Assembly: GCF_013618475.1 (NCBI RefSeq)
Contig: NZ_JABJVN010000002.1
Location: 62,001-126,000 of the forward strand
Source: Saccharibacillus deserti
Lineage (GTDB): Bacteria; Bacillota; Bacilli; Paenibacillales; Paenibacillaceae
Direction: 5' to 3'
DNA: 64,000 nucleotides
Made by a program: the position numbers and the translations under genes. The notes beneath the pieces are model-generated. The model saw nothing but the letters and a program-made list of their open reading frames with translations. It made no database searches and had not been told where the DNA came from. Shown here in pieces: positions 8,161 to 17,057 of this stretch; the stretch's first letter is position 1, and each line of letters begins with the position of its first letter.

Positions 8161-9648
8161 ATGACCATTACGGCACAAACGGCAGGGGATAACGGAGAAG
8201 GCGAGCGGTTTGCAGAGGAAGAGGGGACAAAAAGGAACAGGAAAACGAGGTTCGCGCGGCCGGGATGGATTGTCGCGTCGTTGATCGTGGCCAATTTTCT
8301 GGCGCAGCTGATGCAGACCATGCTCAATACGGCGCTGCCGCAGATGATGTTTGATCTCGGCATTCGCGCCGATCGGGGGCAGTGGCTCATCACCGTGTAT
8401 CTGCTGGTAACCAGCATCGTCGTGCCGGCGGCCGGATTTCTCGTCGGACGATTCTCGACGCGGGCACTGTTTTTCGCTTCGGGCGGAGCTTTCATCGCGG
8501 GAACGCTGCTGGCGGCCGTGTCGTCCGGGTATGCGCCGCTGCTTGCGGGACGGCTGATTCAGGGGGTCGGCGCAGGTCTGCTGATGCCGCTGTTCCAGAC
8601 CACGATCCTGCGCGTATTTCCCAAAGAAAAAATGGGGGCGGCGATGGGAATCGTGGGGTTGGTTATGGGCCTTGCGCCCGCGCTCGGTCCGGTGCTGTCC
8701 GGCTTCGCGCTGGAAGACCGGTCCTGGCGGATCCTGTTCTACGGTGTGCTGCCGATCGCCGCGGCGAATCTGCTGCTGGCGTATCTGACGCTGAAAAACG
8801 TGGGCGAACGAAGTTCGGCCAAGCTTGATCTGCTGTCGCTGCTGTACTCGTCCGTCGGCTTCTCGAGTTTGCTGTACGGATTGGGTTCGTTCGGGGGTTC
8901 GGGGACTGCCGGGTATGCGCTGCCGGCGATTGCCGCGGGAGCGACCGGGGTGACCTTGTTCGTGCGGCGCCAGAGCCGGCTCGCCGAGCCGCTGCTGGAC
9001 TTCGGCCTGATGCGCAGTCGTTCGTTTCGGCTCGCTTCCTGGATCGGGGCGATCCTGTTCTTCGTCATGATCGGAACCGAGCTGTTCCTGCCGCTGTATG
9101 CCCAGAACGTAGTGGGTCTGACGCCGCGAGACTCGGGGCTGATGCTGCTGCCGGGAGCGCTGCTGTTCGGCTTGTCCGGTGTGGTATCGGGCCGGCTGTA
9201 CGACCGCTTCGGCGCCGCTCTGCTGACTCGGCTGGCTTTTGGGGCGATTGCGGCCGCGCTGCTGCTGCTGACGTGCTCGATTCGGCTGGATGCACCGCCT
9301 TGGCTGCTGACGTCGTTATTTGCTTTGTTCATGGTTGGCGTCGGCTTCGTTATGTCGCCGATTACGGCTTATGCGATGTCCGGTATTCCCGCCGAGCAGA
9401 TTCGCCATGCCTCGCCGATGACGATCATGATCCGTTCGTTCAGCGGAGCGGCGAGCGGAGCCGTGCTGGTCGCCGTCGCGACGCCGGTGACGGATCTGAG
9501 CGCCCTTCCCGTTCCCGAGAATACCCGGATCGGGATCACCGCCGTATTCGGCATTTTGACGGCCTGCGCCGCGGCCGGTCTCGCGGTGTCGCTGCGCCTT
9601 GAAGGCCGCAGAGGCCGCGGGCAGGGCGCGGCCGGCAGTCCGGAGTAA
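8161..9648 (+). CDS. MFS drug efflux transporter, DHA2 (14-helix, EmrB/QacA) type
   Basis: A 495-residue membrane transporter. The first helix with LAQLMQTMLNTALPQMMFDL (about residues 43-62) and the loop WLITVYLLVTSIVVPAAGFL match the DHA2 family motif, and motif C is visible in GLVMGLAPALGPVLSGFAL (about 164-182). The length and number of hydrophobic blocks fit 14 helices. The family expels drugs or dyes in exchange for protons. The first 35 residues are polar and likely cytoplasmic. AGGAGG precedes ATG 8161. There is no adjacent regulator on the same operon. Confidence 0.9.
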   Translation: MTITAQTAGDNGEGERFAEEEGTKRNRKTRFARPGWIVASLIVANFLAQLMQTMLNTALPQMMFDLGIRADRGQWLITVYLLVTSIVVPAAGFLVGRFSTRALFFASGGAFIAGTLLAAVSSGYAPLLAGRLIQGVGAGLLMPLFQTTILRVFPKEKMGAAMGIVGLVMGLAPALGPVLSGFALEDRSWRILFYGVLPIAAANLLLAYLTLKNVGERSSAKLDLLSLLYSSVGFSSLLYGLGSFGGSGTAGYALPAIAAGATGVTLFVRRQSRLAEPLLDFGLMRSRSFRLASWIGAILFFVMIGTELFLPLYAQNVVGLTPRDSGLMLLPGALLFGLSGVVSGRLYDRFGAALLTRLAFGAIAAALLLLTCSIRLDAPPWLLTSLFALFMVGVGFVMSPITAYAMSGIPAEQIRHASPMTIMIRSFSGAASGAVLVAVATPVTDLSALPVPENTRIGITAVFGILTACAAAGLAVSLRLEGRRGRGQGAAGSPE

Positions 9649-9688
9649 GACGGCCGCTTTCTTTTGCCGCATCGCGTTTGGGCTTGGC

Positions 9689-9717
9689 TTTTGCCGCATG
9701 GGGATAACGTCTATAAT
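9689..9717 (+). promoter_or_regulatory. Candidate promoter for the McrB-like gene
   Basis: TATAAT at 9712-9717 lies 17 bases after TTTTGC (9689-9694), a weak -35. It is located 37 bases before the ATG of the ATPase gene, and there is no terminator-like structure in between. Confidence 0.45.
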
Positions 9718-9753
9718 AGAAAGATCAACCCATGACCGGAGGAATGCCGCACC

Positions 9754-11766
9754 ATGATCAAACAAAACGGAAGCTGGTGGACGGACGACCGGATCCCCGG
9801 CCTGATCGCGCGCAAGCAGGTCGACGGATTCCTGTTCGGGCACGGATTCGAGATTCCGCCCGAGTTCTATCCGGATTTCGCGGAAGCCTGCGGCGGCACG
9901 CTGCCGAATATCGGCGAGAGCCGGCCGATCCGCCTGCTGCACGAGAACGGCGGCGAATACGCCACCTACGAAGCCCGCCTGGAGCACTGGCGTATCGCCG
10001 TGCCCAGCGGCAAATCTTCGCTTGAAGTCCGCTACGACTCCAACAAAGAATTGAAGCAGTTCCTGCTGTCCGTCTTCTCCTCCACGTATCTGGAAGTGGA
10101 GGAATGGGCGGCCCGGTTCGTCAGCCAGGCGGGCCGCCCGGACCCTTCGCGCGTGCAGGGCCGCGAATACGGGCCGGCCGGCGTCTATGCCGCGGCGGCC
10201 GAAGCGCGCCAGGGAGGCGCCGCTCCGGATGCGGCCGCAGGCAGCCGCCGTATTCCGCCGCGCGGCGAAGCGGCGGAAGCGGGCGCCGTGCGCAGCCCTT
10301 TCGATACGCCGGATGCGTATCTGCCGCGCGAAGACCGCGCGGAATACCTGTACCTGTACCGGACGGACACGCCGTTTACGTATCGGCTGGAACTGCGCCC
10401 GCGGGGCGGCCAGGAGATGCGCCCGGCGCACTTCTTCGTCGCGGAGACCGGCGGCGAATATTTGATCGCTCCGCCGAGCGAAGGAGTCGGTTCGGCGGCC
10501 GATCGGGAGGCTTCTGCCGCCGAGCCCGCTCCGCGTCATATTCCGGACGCCGAAGTGGGAGCCGCGATCGCGGAAGTGTCCGAATATATCCGGCAGCGCG
10601 GCTTCTCGTTCCCGGACGGGCTGGTGCAGCATTATTACCTGTCGCTCAAAGCGCGCCCGTTCGTGATCCTTGCCGGCATCTCGGGCACAGGCAAGACGCA
10701 GCTGGCCCGGCTGTTCGCCGAAGCGCTGGGCGCTCTGCCGGAGAACGGCCGGTTTACGCTGATTCCCGTGCGCCCGGACTGGAACGATCCCGCCGACCTG
10801 ATCGGCTACAAAGACCTGTCCGGCGCGTTCAAGCCCGGCCCGCTCACGCTTGCGCTCAAAGAAGCGTCGCGGCCGCAGAATACGGACAAGCCGCATTTTA
10901 TCGTGTTGGACGAGATGAATCTGGCGCGGGTCGAACATTATTTCAGCGATGTGCTGAGCCTGATGGAGACGCGGCGCCGAACTCTTTCGCCTGACCGGAA
11001 CGGGGATTCCGCCGCGCATCCGGCCGGAGAGATCGTGACCCAGCCGCTGCTGCCCGAGTCGATGTTCGAACGGGAAGCCGACCGCGCCGCTTACGGCGGT
11101 CTTTCTATTCCCGGCAATGTCTACGTGATCGGCACGGTAAACATGGACGAGACAACCTATCCGTTCAGCAAAAAGGTGCTCGACCGCGCCGGCACGATCG
11201 AGTTCAACCATATCGACCTGATGCAGCTGCCGCAGCTGCACGCCGAAGCCCAGGAGGAAGCGAAGCCGCTGCTGGCGGACCGGCATCTGCTCGGCGGCGA
11301 TTATCTCCAACTGGTGGACGCGATGCGGGAATACGGCCAACTGATCGGACGCGCGGCGGAAGAACTGGCGCAGATCAACGGGATCCTGGAAGAGATCCAG
11401 GCGCATGTGGGATTCCGGGTACGGGATTCGGTCTGTTTTTACCTGATCTACAATGAGCGTTTCGGTCTGATGACCCGCGCGGAGGCGTTCGACAACCAGC
11501 TGATGCAGAAGATTCTGCCCCGCATCCAGGGAAGCCGACATTCCGTCAAAAGGGTACTGCTCGACCTGCTGCGGCATGCGCTCGGCGGCGAAGCGTCCAA
11601 AGCGTTCGACTGGCGGGAGCTGGAAGATTCGGCGGAAGACGTCTATACCGGACGCCGCAGCCGCGAAAGTCTCGCCGCCGCGCGTTATCCGCAGAGCGCG
11701 CGCAAGATCGCGTACATGCTGCGGCGGCTGGACGAGGACGGATTTACGTCGTACTGGCTGAACTGA
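9754..11766 (+). CDS. McrB-like AAA+ NTPase
   Basis: A 670-residue protein. Residues 1-290 form a variable N-terminal region (a first globular part to about 135, then an Ala/Arg/Pro-rich linker and a second domain with YLYLYRTDTPFTYRLELRPR) that in McrB relatives recognises the target. Residues about 300-560 are an AAA_5/McrB-type domain: Walker A GISGTGKT (308-315), Walker B IVLDEMN (383-389), the McrB-class sensor GTVNMDETT (460-468, equivalent to MNTADR-type loops) and VLDRAG with a likely arginine finger. McrB proteins form hexamers that drive a McrC-family nuclease. No nuclease gene is adjacent, but a DUF2357/McrC-like gene lies 6.2 kb downstream on the same strand (18012-19913). The ribosome binding site is GGAGG. 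Confidence 0.85.
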   Translation: MIKQNGSWWTDDRIPGLIARKQVDGFLFGHGFEIPPEFYPDFAEACGGTLPNIGESRPIRLLHENGGEYATYEARLEHWRIAVPSGKSSLEVRYDSNKELKQFLLSVFSSTYLEVEEWAARFVSQAGRPDPSRVQGREYGPAGVYAAAAEARQGGAAPDAAAGSRRIPPRGEAAEAGAVRSPFDTPDAYLPREDRAEYLYLYRTDTPFTYRLELRPRGGQEMRPAHFFVAETGGEYLIAPPSEGVGSAADREASAAEPAPRHIPDAEVGAAIAEVSEYIRQRGFSFPDGLVQHYYLSLKARPFVILAGISGTGKTQLARLFAEALGALPENGRFTLIPVRPDWNDPADLIGYKDLSGAFKPGPLTLALKEASRPQNTDKPHFIVLDEMNLARVEHYFSDVLSLMETRRRTLSPDRNGDSAAHPAGEIVTQPLLPESMFEREADRAAYGGLSIPGNVYVIGTVNMDETTYPFSKKVLDRAGTIEFNHIDLMQLPQLHAEAQEEAKPLLADRHLLGGDYLQLVDAMREYGQLIGRAAEELAQINGILEEIQAHVGFRVRDSVCFYLIYNERFGLMTRAEAFDNQLMQKILPRIQGSRHSVKRVLLDLLRHALGGEASKAFDWRELEDSAEDVYTGRRSRESLAAARYPQSARKIAYMLRRLDEDGFTSYWLN

Positions 11767-11864
11767 ATGCGAAGCGGGAGCGGCGCAGGCAGGCGGTGCC
11801 GGGACTGGCCGCGAGCACGGGCCAGCCAGGCCCGGTCCTGCCGTACAATGGAATAAGCGTCAAA

Positions 11865-11902
11865 AAACGTCCCTGCCGGGCATGGATCCGGCAGGGACGT
11901 TT
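11865..11902. terminator. Hairpin terminator after the McrB-like gene
   Basis: A 15-bp near-perfect inverted repeat (11865-11879 with 11888-11902, AAACGTCCCTGCCGG) with an 8-base loop. The T-run is better on the minus-strand side (six A on the left flank), while on the plus strand only TTTG follows. Confidence 0.6.
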
Positions 11903-12202
11903 GAATGGCGTAAAAAGATCAGTGCAGCGTGCCGAAAAATTAAGGCTGCCCCGTCGGTCGCTTTTTACCGCGAGTACGGAGGGCCTGTGTCACAAGCTTA
12001 CCGGCTGCACAGCGAACCGCTCAACCGACAAAAAGGGCGATCTGTCGCTTAAACGCTTTTTGGACCGGATTGTCGGGAGAACGGCTATTTTTCCCGCGCG
12101 GGGGTCGGCGTTGAACAAAGAGACTGCGAGCGGGTTCGCTGCGTCTTGTGAGTCTGCCCGCTTTTGCCTATAATTTGGAGAACCGGAAAGGAGAGTGGAG
12201 CC
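11903..12202. other. Intergenic region before the TetR relic
   Basis: Three hundred bases without a supported gene. Short frames exist but lack ribosome binding sites and family features. The last 30 bases hold the ribosome binding site of the next gene (AAAGGAGAGTGG). A loose -10-like TATAAT overlaps 12170-12175 (CTATAATTTGG), a plausible promoter for the TetR remnant. Confidence 0.35.
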
Positions 12203-12478
12203 ATGTCCGGCGTATTCATGCCCAATCCGAACGATCCGCGGGTGATCCGAACGCGCCGCCTGCTGATCGACGCGTTCGGCAAACTGCTGCACCATAAAGA
12301 TTTCAATCAGATCATCGTGCTCGACGTGGCGCGGGAAGCGACCATGATCGGCTGGTCGATCTACGGCCTGACGTACCTCTGGCATCGCGAAGGGCAGCGC
12401 GAACGTCCGGAAGAACGCGCCGCCCGGGCTTCCGATTTCGTCATGAGCGGCGCGAGCGGAGCTTCCGGCAGCCGATAA
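12203..12478 (+). pseudogene. TetR/AcrR regulator with large in-frame internal deletion
   Basis: A 91-residue frame with a good ribosome binding site. Residues 10-46 (DPRVIRTRRLLIDAFGKLLH and DVAREATM) are the first part of a TetR helix-turn-helix domain, which normally continues with an N-R-A-T-F-Y recognition helix. Instead, it jumps to IGWSIYGLTYLWHREGQ and a PEERAARASDFV tail, which look like the last helices of a full-length (about 190-residue) TetR protein. Roughly 100 residues, including most of the recognition helix and ligand pocket, are missing without a frameshift. DNA binding is unlikely. It could still be expressed as a dimerisation fragment. Confidence 0.6.
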
Positions 12479-12526
12479 GGCACGGGAACGCGGTGCCCCG
12501 CTCTGGCGCGGCGTCGGATTAGGCGG

Positions 12527-12532
12527 TATAAT
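12527..12532 (+). promoter_or_regulatory. -10 element for the MarR gene
   Basis: A perfect TATAAT (12527-12532) lies 45 bases before the MarR-family ATG. No good -35 is visible at the usual distance. Confidence 0.4.
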
Positions 12533-12577
12533 ACAAAAACATCTTTTCCATCCTAAGCATACGAAACAGGTGAACCG

Positions 12578-13024
12578 ATGCATTCGAATCGATCGAACGG
12601 ACTTTTGACGAACTGGCTGGAACTTGCGAATATCGGAGCGGCGATCAACCGTCGGCTCGAAGAATCGCTGAAGGAAGAATCGGGACTGTCGCTGAACGAA
12701 TTCTACGTGCTGCATTTCCTGTCGTTGAACGACAAGAAAAAGCTTCGCCTGCAGCAGCTTCAGGAACATGTCGGATTGAGCCAGAGCGCCATGTCGCGTC
12801 TGGTCGTGCGGATGGAAGCGCCCAAATGCGGCGCGCTGCGCCGGAATATCTGCGAAGACGACCGGCGCGGCGTCTATACGGAAATGACGGAAATCGGCGC
12901 GGACAAGCTCGAACGGGGCCGCCGGATCGTCGAACGGGTGCTGCAGGAATCGGTATCTTCGGGCGAACTGCCGGCGGAGCTGCAAAGCTTCATGAGCCGA
13001 ACGGCGGTCGAACCTGCGACATAG
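12578..13024 (+). CDS. MarR-family transcriptional regulator
   Basis: A 148-residue winged-helix regulator. Helices LSLNEFYVLHFLSL (about 37-50) lead into the DNA-binding helix pair LRLQQLQEHVGLSQSAMSRL (about 56-75) and the wing containing CEDDRRGVYTEMTEIG (about 92-107), where DDRR is the MarR hallmark. A Cys in the recognition-to-wing segment (PKCGALRRNIC, two cysteines) could make it redox-sensitive, as in OhrR-like proteins. That is inference. It sits immediately upstream of the ene-reductase gene, which has its own strong promoter, so it is a plausible regulator of that gene. Confidence 0.88.
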   Translation: MHSNRSNGLLTNWLELANIGAAINRRLEESLKEESGLSLNEFYVLHFLSLNDKKKLRLQQLQEHVGLSQSAMSRLVVRMEAPKCGALRRNICEDDRRGVYTEMTEIGADKLERGRRIVERVLQESVSSGELPAELQSFMSRTAVEPAT

Positions 13025-13049
13025 AGAATCCCGATAGAGTCATAAACGC

Positions 13050-13079
13050 AAGGCTGGAGCTGAGGCTTCGGCCTTTTTT
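13050..13079 (+). terminator. Short terminator after the MarR gene
   Basis: An AGGCttcgGCCT stem with a UUCG-type tetraloop nested in an AAGGC/GCCTT repeat is followed by six T. Confidence 0.5.
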
Positions 13080-13118
13080 GGCGGCGGGACTATAGAGGGA
13101 TCGGAGAGGCAGGGAAGA

Positions 13119-13147
13119 TTGACAGAACAAAAAAAAATATGTTAAAT
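13119..13147 (+). promoter_or_regulatory. Strong sigma-A promoter of the ene-reductase gene
   Basis: A consensus -35 TTGACA (13119-13124), a 17-base spacer containing an A9 tract, and -10 TTAAAT (13142-13147). The start codon is 45 bases downstream. Confidence 0.75.
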
Positions 13148-13192
13148 TACATGCAGACGCATACATCTATAATGAAATCGAGGCGATTCCTT

Positions 13193-14215
13193 ATGAAAAA
13201 CCTGTTCAGTCCATTTACGTTGAAGAATATGGAATTGAAAAACCGCGTGGTCATGCCGCCGATGTGCCAATATTCCGTGGAGCAAAAAGACGGGATCGCG
13301 ACCGATTGGCATTATCTGCATTATGTCAGCCGCGCGGTGGGTGGAACGGGTCTGATTATCGTCGAGATGACCGATGTGGAACCGGACGGCCGGATTACCG
13401 ACAACGATCTCGGCCTGTGGTCGGACGAGCAGATCCCCGCTCTTCGGCGCATCGTCGATGCCGTGCACGCCCACGGCTCGAAGATCGGTATCCAGATCGC
13501 GCACGCCGGACGCAAAGCGGAAGACGCTCCCGTGCCGGTCGCGCCGTCCGCGATCGCTTTCGACGAAGGCTGGAAAGCGCCGCGCGCCCTGACGACGGAT
13601 GAAGTCCGGGAGATGGTCGGCAAGTTCCGCGATGCGGTGGAACGGGCGGTTCGGGCCGGCTTCGATACGATCGAGCTGCACGGCGCGCACGGCTACCTGA
13701 TCCATCAGTTCCATTCGCCGCTGACGAACAAGCGCGACGACGAATACGGCCGGGATCGGACGCGTTTCGGCTGCGAGATCATTCGCGCCGCGCGCGAAGT
13801 CATGCCGGCGGATATGCCGCTGATGATGCGAATCTCCGCGCAGGAATATGTGGAGGGCGGTTACGGAATCGAAGACAGCCGAGTCTTCGCCAAAGCGTAC
13901 CTGGAAGCGGGCGTCGATCTGTTCGATATCTCTTCGGGCGGAGAAGGCCCGATCGGCGCAAGCGGCAGACCGGGCACGCACGCCGGCTATCAGGTTCCGC
14001 TGGCGCGGGCGATCCGCGAACACTTGAACGTTCCGGTCGCGGCCGTCGGACGTCTGGACGATCCGATCCTGGCGAACGCCGTCATCGGCAACGAAGACGC
14101 GGATCTGGTCGCCGTCGGCCGCGGCCTGCTGCGCAATCCGTATTGGGCGCTGGAAGCGGAAGCGGTTCTGAAGCTGCCGTCCACCGCGCCGAAAGCGTAC
14201 AGCCGCGGATTCTAA
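13193..14215 (+). CDS. namA: NADPH dehydrogenase / Old Yellow Enzyme, YqjM (NamA) type
   Basis: A 340-residue FMN-dependent TIM-barrel ene-reductase. The N-terminus MKNLFSPFTLKNMELKNRVV and the PPMCQYS segment with the cysteine that tunes the flavin in YqjM (Cys26 there) are present. The substrate-binding His pair appears in ELHGAHGYLIHQFHSPLTN (about 162-180), and the phosphate-binding end is GRGLLRNPYWA. It reduces activated double bonds of enones, nitro compounds and nitrate esters with NADPH, in detoxification or the oxidative stress response. The frame is open upstream to 13139, but ATG 13193 has GAGG at 9-base spacing and the family N-terminus. Confidence 0.93.
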   Translation: MKNLFSPFTLKNMELKNRVVMPPMCQYSVEQKDGIATDWHYLHYVSRAVGGTGLIIVEMTDVEPDGRITDNDLGLWSDEQIPALRRIVDAVHAHGSKIGIQIAHAGRKAEDAPVPVAPSAIAFDEGWKAPRALTTDEVREMVGKFRDAVERAVRAGFDTIELHGAHGYLIHQFHSPLTNKRDDEYGRDRTRFGCEIIRAAREVMPADMPLMMRISAQEYVEGGYGIEDSRVFAKAYLEAGVDLFDISSGGEGPIGASGRPGTHAGYQVPLARAIREHLNVPVAAVGRLDDPILANAVIGNEDADLVAVGRGLLRNPYWALEAEAVLKLPSTAPKAYSRGF

Positions 14216-14271
14216 GGCGGCCGCTTCCAAGCGGGCTGCCGAGAGTGGGCGGACTGTCGGGATAGACCGGC

Positions 14272-14305
14272 AAAAAGGAGGCTCCCTAAAGGGAGCCTCC
14301 TTTTT
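14272..14305. terminator. Bidirectional terminator between ene-reductase and cupin genes
   Basis: A perfect 15-bp inverted repeat, AAAAAGGAGGCTCCC (14272-14286) and its complement (14291-14305), with a TAAA loop and A/T runs on both sides. It separates convergent genes. Confidence 0.92.
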
Positions 14306-14419
14306 CATTCTATCCAAACATTCGGTGCAGCGGCGTCCTTGGCTCTAGTCGTCCAGATTTACGGTAGAAATACCGGGCATGCCGGACTTGGACGGGGTGA
14401 ACCAGAGATCGACGTCGAC

Positions 14420-14824
14420 TCACTCGCCCAACTTTCCGTACGTTTCGTCGTCTACCGGCTCCAGCCACTGCGTCTCGCCCGGCGTCAGCGCCAGATGAAC
14501 GAACCAGCTGTCTTTGTTCGCGCCGTGCCAGTGTTTGACATGGGGAGGAATATTGACGATATCGCCGGATTTGAGCGGCTGCGCCGGTTTGTTCTCTTCC
14601 TGATACCAGCCTTCGCCCCCGGTTACGATCAGTACCTGGCCGACTTTGTGCGTGTGCCAGTTATTGCGCGAACCCGGCGCGAACGTGACGCTGCCGATCG
14701 CGGCGTTCAGCGGGGAGCTGCCGGTGAAGACCATGTTGAGGTACGTATCGCCGATGAAATAATCGTTTTCGACTTTGCTGCCAAGCGGGAATAACCCGCC
14801 GCCGTTCAGTTCTTCGTAAGCCAT
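14420..14824 (-). CDS. Cupin-domain protein (carboxymuconolactone decarboxylase-associated type)
   Basis: A 134-residue single-domain cupin. Motif 1 is visible as APGSRNNWHTHKVGQVLIVTG (about 49-69, with the metal-binding W-H-T-H) and motif 2 as GDIVNIPPHVKHWHGA (about 87-102), so the metal site with three His and Glu/Gln seems intact. The protein resembles small stand-alone cupins often found beside carboxymuconolactone decarboxylases, which bind a metal and may act on quinones or small acids. No such partner is next to it here. The ribosome binding site is AAAGGAGAG upstream of ATG 14824. Confidence 0.85.
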   Translation of the reverse strand: MAYEELNGGGLFPLGSKVENDYFIGDTYLNMVFTGSSPLNAAIGSVTFAPGSRNNWHTHKVGQVLIVTGGEGWYQEENKPAQPLKSGDIVNIPPHVKHWHGANKDSWFVHLALTPGETQWLEPVDDETYGKLGE

Positions 14825-14955
14825 GTTGAATCTCTCCTTTTCAAAAAATGTTGTATTTGCATGTAAATAGACTTCGTCGAAGACTTTGGCTATACTGGAA
14901 AACAGGTTTTTGGAATACGCCGCCCTATGCGGTTTCAGCGAAAGGATGAGCAGAC

Positions 14956-15399
14956 ATGGAAACGGTACAGATCACGACAAACGAACAGTTGAAACAGGCT
15001 TTTGCGATCCGCAGGGAAGTGTTCGTCGACGAGCAGGGAGTCCCTCTCGAAGACGAGTTCGACGAATACGATACCCAAGGCGGAGCGTGCAAGCATCTTC
15101 TTGTTCTCGACCAAGACCGGGCGGTAGGCACGGGCCGTATTCGCGCCGTCGACGGAGTAGGCAAGCTGGAGCGGATCTGCATCTTGGCGCCGCACCGCAA
15201 GTTCGGGATCGGCAGAATCATCCTGGCCGGGCTGGAACGGCTTGCCGCCGAGCAGGGGCTCCCAAAGGTCAAACTGCACGGGCAGACCCAGGCCAGAGGC
15301 TTCTACGAGAAGCTCGGCTACCGCGCCGCGTCGGACGAGTTCATGGAAGACGGCATTCCTCATCTGCTGATGGTCAAGGACCTGGCGGACCGGGCTTAA
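14956..15399 (+). CDS. GNAT N-acetyltransferase, ElaA/YjcF-like
   Basis: A 147-residue acetyltransferase fold. The N-terminal AFAIRREVFVDEQGVPLEDE (about 15-34) is the hallmark of the YjcF/ElaA subfamily. The acetyl-CoA pyrophosphate loop is in ILAPHRKFGIGRIILAGLE (about 75-93, R-x-F-G-I-G), and the C-terminal GFYEKLGYR motif (about 115-123) completes the fold. The substrate is unknown. It starts with ATG 14956 after AAAGGATG, and the cupin gene is divergent. Confidence 0.85.
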   Translation: METVQITTNEQLKQAFAIRREVFVDEQGVPLEDEFDEYDTQGGACKHLLVLDQDRAVGTGRIRAVDGVGKLERICILAPHRKFGIGRIILAGLERLAAEQGLPKVKLHGQTQARGFYEKLGYRAASDEFMEDGIPHLLMVKDLADRA

Positions 15400-15708
15400 A
15401 AGCCGGACCCGAAACCGGACCCGAATCTGTCAGACCGTGCAGGCGCTCTTTGTTTACCCGCACTTCCCGAATATCTGCCTTCACGCACATCCGGCCGCTT
15501 CAGGGTTTTTTACCCCGTTTCCAACCTCATGCGCCTTCATTATAGAACCCGATTCGCCCCGGAGTCACGGCCTGCCGCAGTATTGGGCACAGATTCGGCA
15601 CGATCGGGCTAATTGCAACCGGAATGGCGGCCGAGTTCCGTTTCGCGCCGCGCTCGGGTAAGATAAAGGGAAAACCATTTAGCCAACGCCGGAAAGGGGC
15701 ACGCCCGA
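15400..15708. other. Intergenic region upstream of the photolyase operon
   Basis: About 310 bases with no gene supported. There is a short direct repeat of the CCGGACCCGAA type at 15403-15425. No terminator hairpin with a T-run is evident after the GNAT gene. The ribosome binding site GGAAAGGGG for the photolyase lies at 15691-15699. Confidence 0.35.
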
Positions 15709-17052
15709 TTGAAACTGTTCATTCACCGCAAAGACCTGCGCACCGAAGATCTGGTAGCTTTCGATTATTTGCGGGAGGCCGAAGCTCCGGTGATGCATCT
15801 GCTGATTCTCGATCCTTTTCTGCTGCAAAAAGGCCGGGACCAAGAGCACAGCGGCGTCAATTTCCTGCGTCACGCCGTTCGTCTCCGCAAGCTGTACGAC
15901 GTCGCGGGGCGCACGCTGCACGTCGTCCACGGCGATCCGTCCGAAGTGCTGGACTGGCTGCTGGATGAGCTGAAGGGCGGCGAACACGGGATCGACGAAG
16001 TGGTGGCGCACCGCGACTTCACGCCGTACGCGCGCGAGCGCGACCGCAAAATGAAGCAGGCGGCGGACAAGCACGAAGTTCCGTTCACGCTGCTCGTCGA
16101 TTCGCTGATGATCGATACGAAGCGGTTCGCCGAATTCACGGGCAAAGACGGCCATTACAAAATCTTCGCGGCCTTTCACAAAAAGTGGCTCGAGTATCTG
16201 TCCCACGCGCCGAACGAACCGTCTTCCGTCAAGCTTGGCGACCTGGAAGAAGGGGAAGCGAAGCCGGACTGGCCGCAGAAGTTCGACGTGCCGCAAAGCC
16301 TCGGCGGACATGAACCGGCGGACGAATGGGAAGCGAAGCTGAGTCCTTTTCTGGAAAATGATATAGCGGAGTACGGCGACAAGCGCGACTATTACCCGGA
16401 ACTGCCGGCAAGCGGCGTCAATCCGCACGTGAACGCCGGCGCCGTGTCGCTGCGCGAGCTGTACGCCCGGGCGATCCGCCGCCAAGGCAGCGACGAATGG
16501 GTGCGCCAGCTTGCGTTCCGCGACTTCTACTATTACCTGGCGATCTACGACAAAGACTATTTTTCCTATGAGAAAAAATACGACCTGTCCGCCCTGACCG
16601 ACGAACATTTCGAACGCTGGGCCAAAGGGGACACCGGCATTCCGGTCATCGACGCGGCTATGCGGGGGCTGAACAAAACGGGGCTCATGCCGAACCGGCT
16701 GCGGATTCTGTGCGCCATGTTCCTGACCAAGAACCTTCAGTGCCCGTTCACGCTCGGGGAGAATTATTTCCGCCGCAAGCTGCTGGACTACGACAACGTC
16801 CAGAACCGCGGCAACTGGCTGTGGTGCGCGTCGCTGGGAGCCAATTCCGCTCCGTATTTCCGTGTCGTGAACCCGGTGACCCAATCCGAGAAATACGATC
16901 CGAACGGCGAGCATATTCGCGAATGGCTGCCGGAGCTTGCAGGCGAAGACGTCAAAACGGTGCATAAACCGAGAAAAGACGCCATCGTCGATCTCAAGGT
17001 TTCCCGCGCGGCGGCGATCGAGACGTACAAAGCAATCGTGAACGGAGGCTGA
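15709..17052 (+). CDS. phr: Deoxyribodipyrimidine photolyase (cryptochrome/photolyase family)
   Basis: A 447-residue protein with an N-terminal antenna-binding alpha/beta domain (LFIHRKDLRTEDLVAFDYL, residues 3-21) and a C-terminal FAD-binding helical domain. The FAD-binding signature VQNRGNWLWCASLGANSAPY (about 364-383) and YFRVVNP are characteristic, and the segment PVIDAAMRGLNKTGLMPNRL matches the conserved DNA/FAD-site block W-x-T-G-x-P-x(n)-A-M-R of the family. It repairs UV-induced cyclobutane dimers using blue light. The start is TTG 15709 with GGAAAGGGG at 9-base spacing. It is the first gene of a tight operon with an M19 dipeptidase (5-base gap) and a DUF2357 nuclease (6-base gap). 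Confidence 0.9.
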   Translation: MKLFIHRKDLRTEDLVAFDYLREAEAPVMHLLILDPFLLQKGRDQEHSGVNFLRHAVRLRKLYDVAGRTLHVVHGDPSEVLDWLLDELKGGEHGIDEVVAHRDFTPYARERDRKMKQAADKHEVPFTLLVDSLMIDTKRFAEFTGKDGHYKIFAAFHKKWLEYLSHAPNEPSSVKLGDLEEGEAKPDWPQKFDVPQSLGGHEPADEWEAKLSPFLENDIAEYGDKRDYYPELPASGVNPHVNAGAVSLRELYARAIRRQGSDEWVRQLAFRDFYYYLAIYDKDYFSYEKKYDLSALTDEHFERWAKGDTGIPVIDAAMRGLNKTGLMPNRLRILCAMFLTKNLQCPFTLGENYFRRKLLDYDNVQNRGNWLWCASLGANSAPYFRVVNPVTQSEKYDPNGEHIREWLPELAGEDVKTVHKPRKDAIVDLKVSRAAAIETYKAIVNGG

Positions 17053-17057
17053 ATACC

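Noticed and set aside
9316-11577. A 753-codon minus-strand frame opposite the efflux and McrB-like genes
   Set aside because: It spans two unrelated plus-strand genes, lacks a ribosome binding site and has no recognisable domain.
13119-14215. The longer ene-reductase start at 13139 (extra 18 residues)
   Set aside because: It would begin inside the promoter -10 region, and ATG 13193 has the ribosome binding site and family N-terminus.
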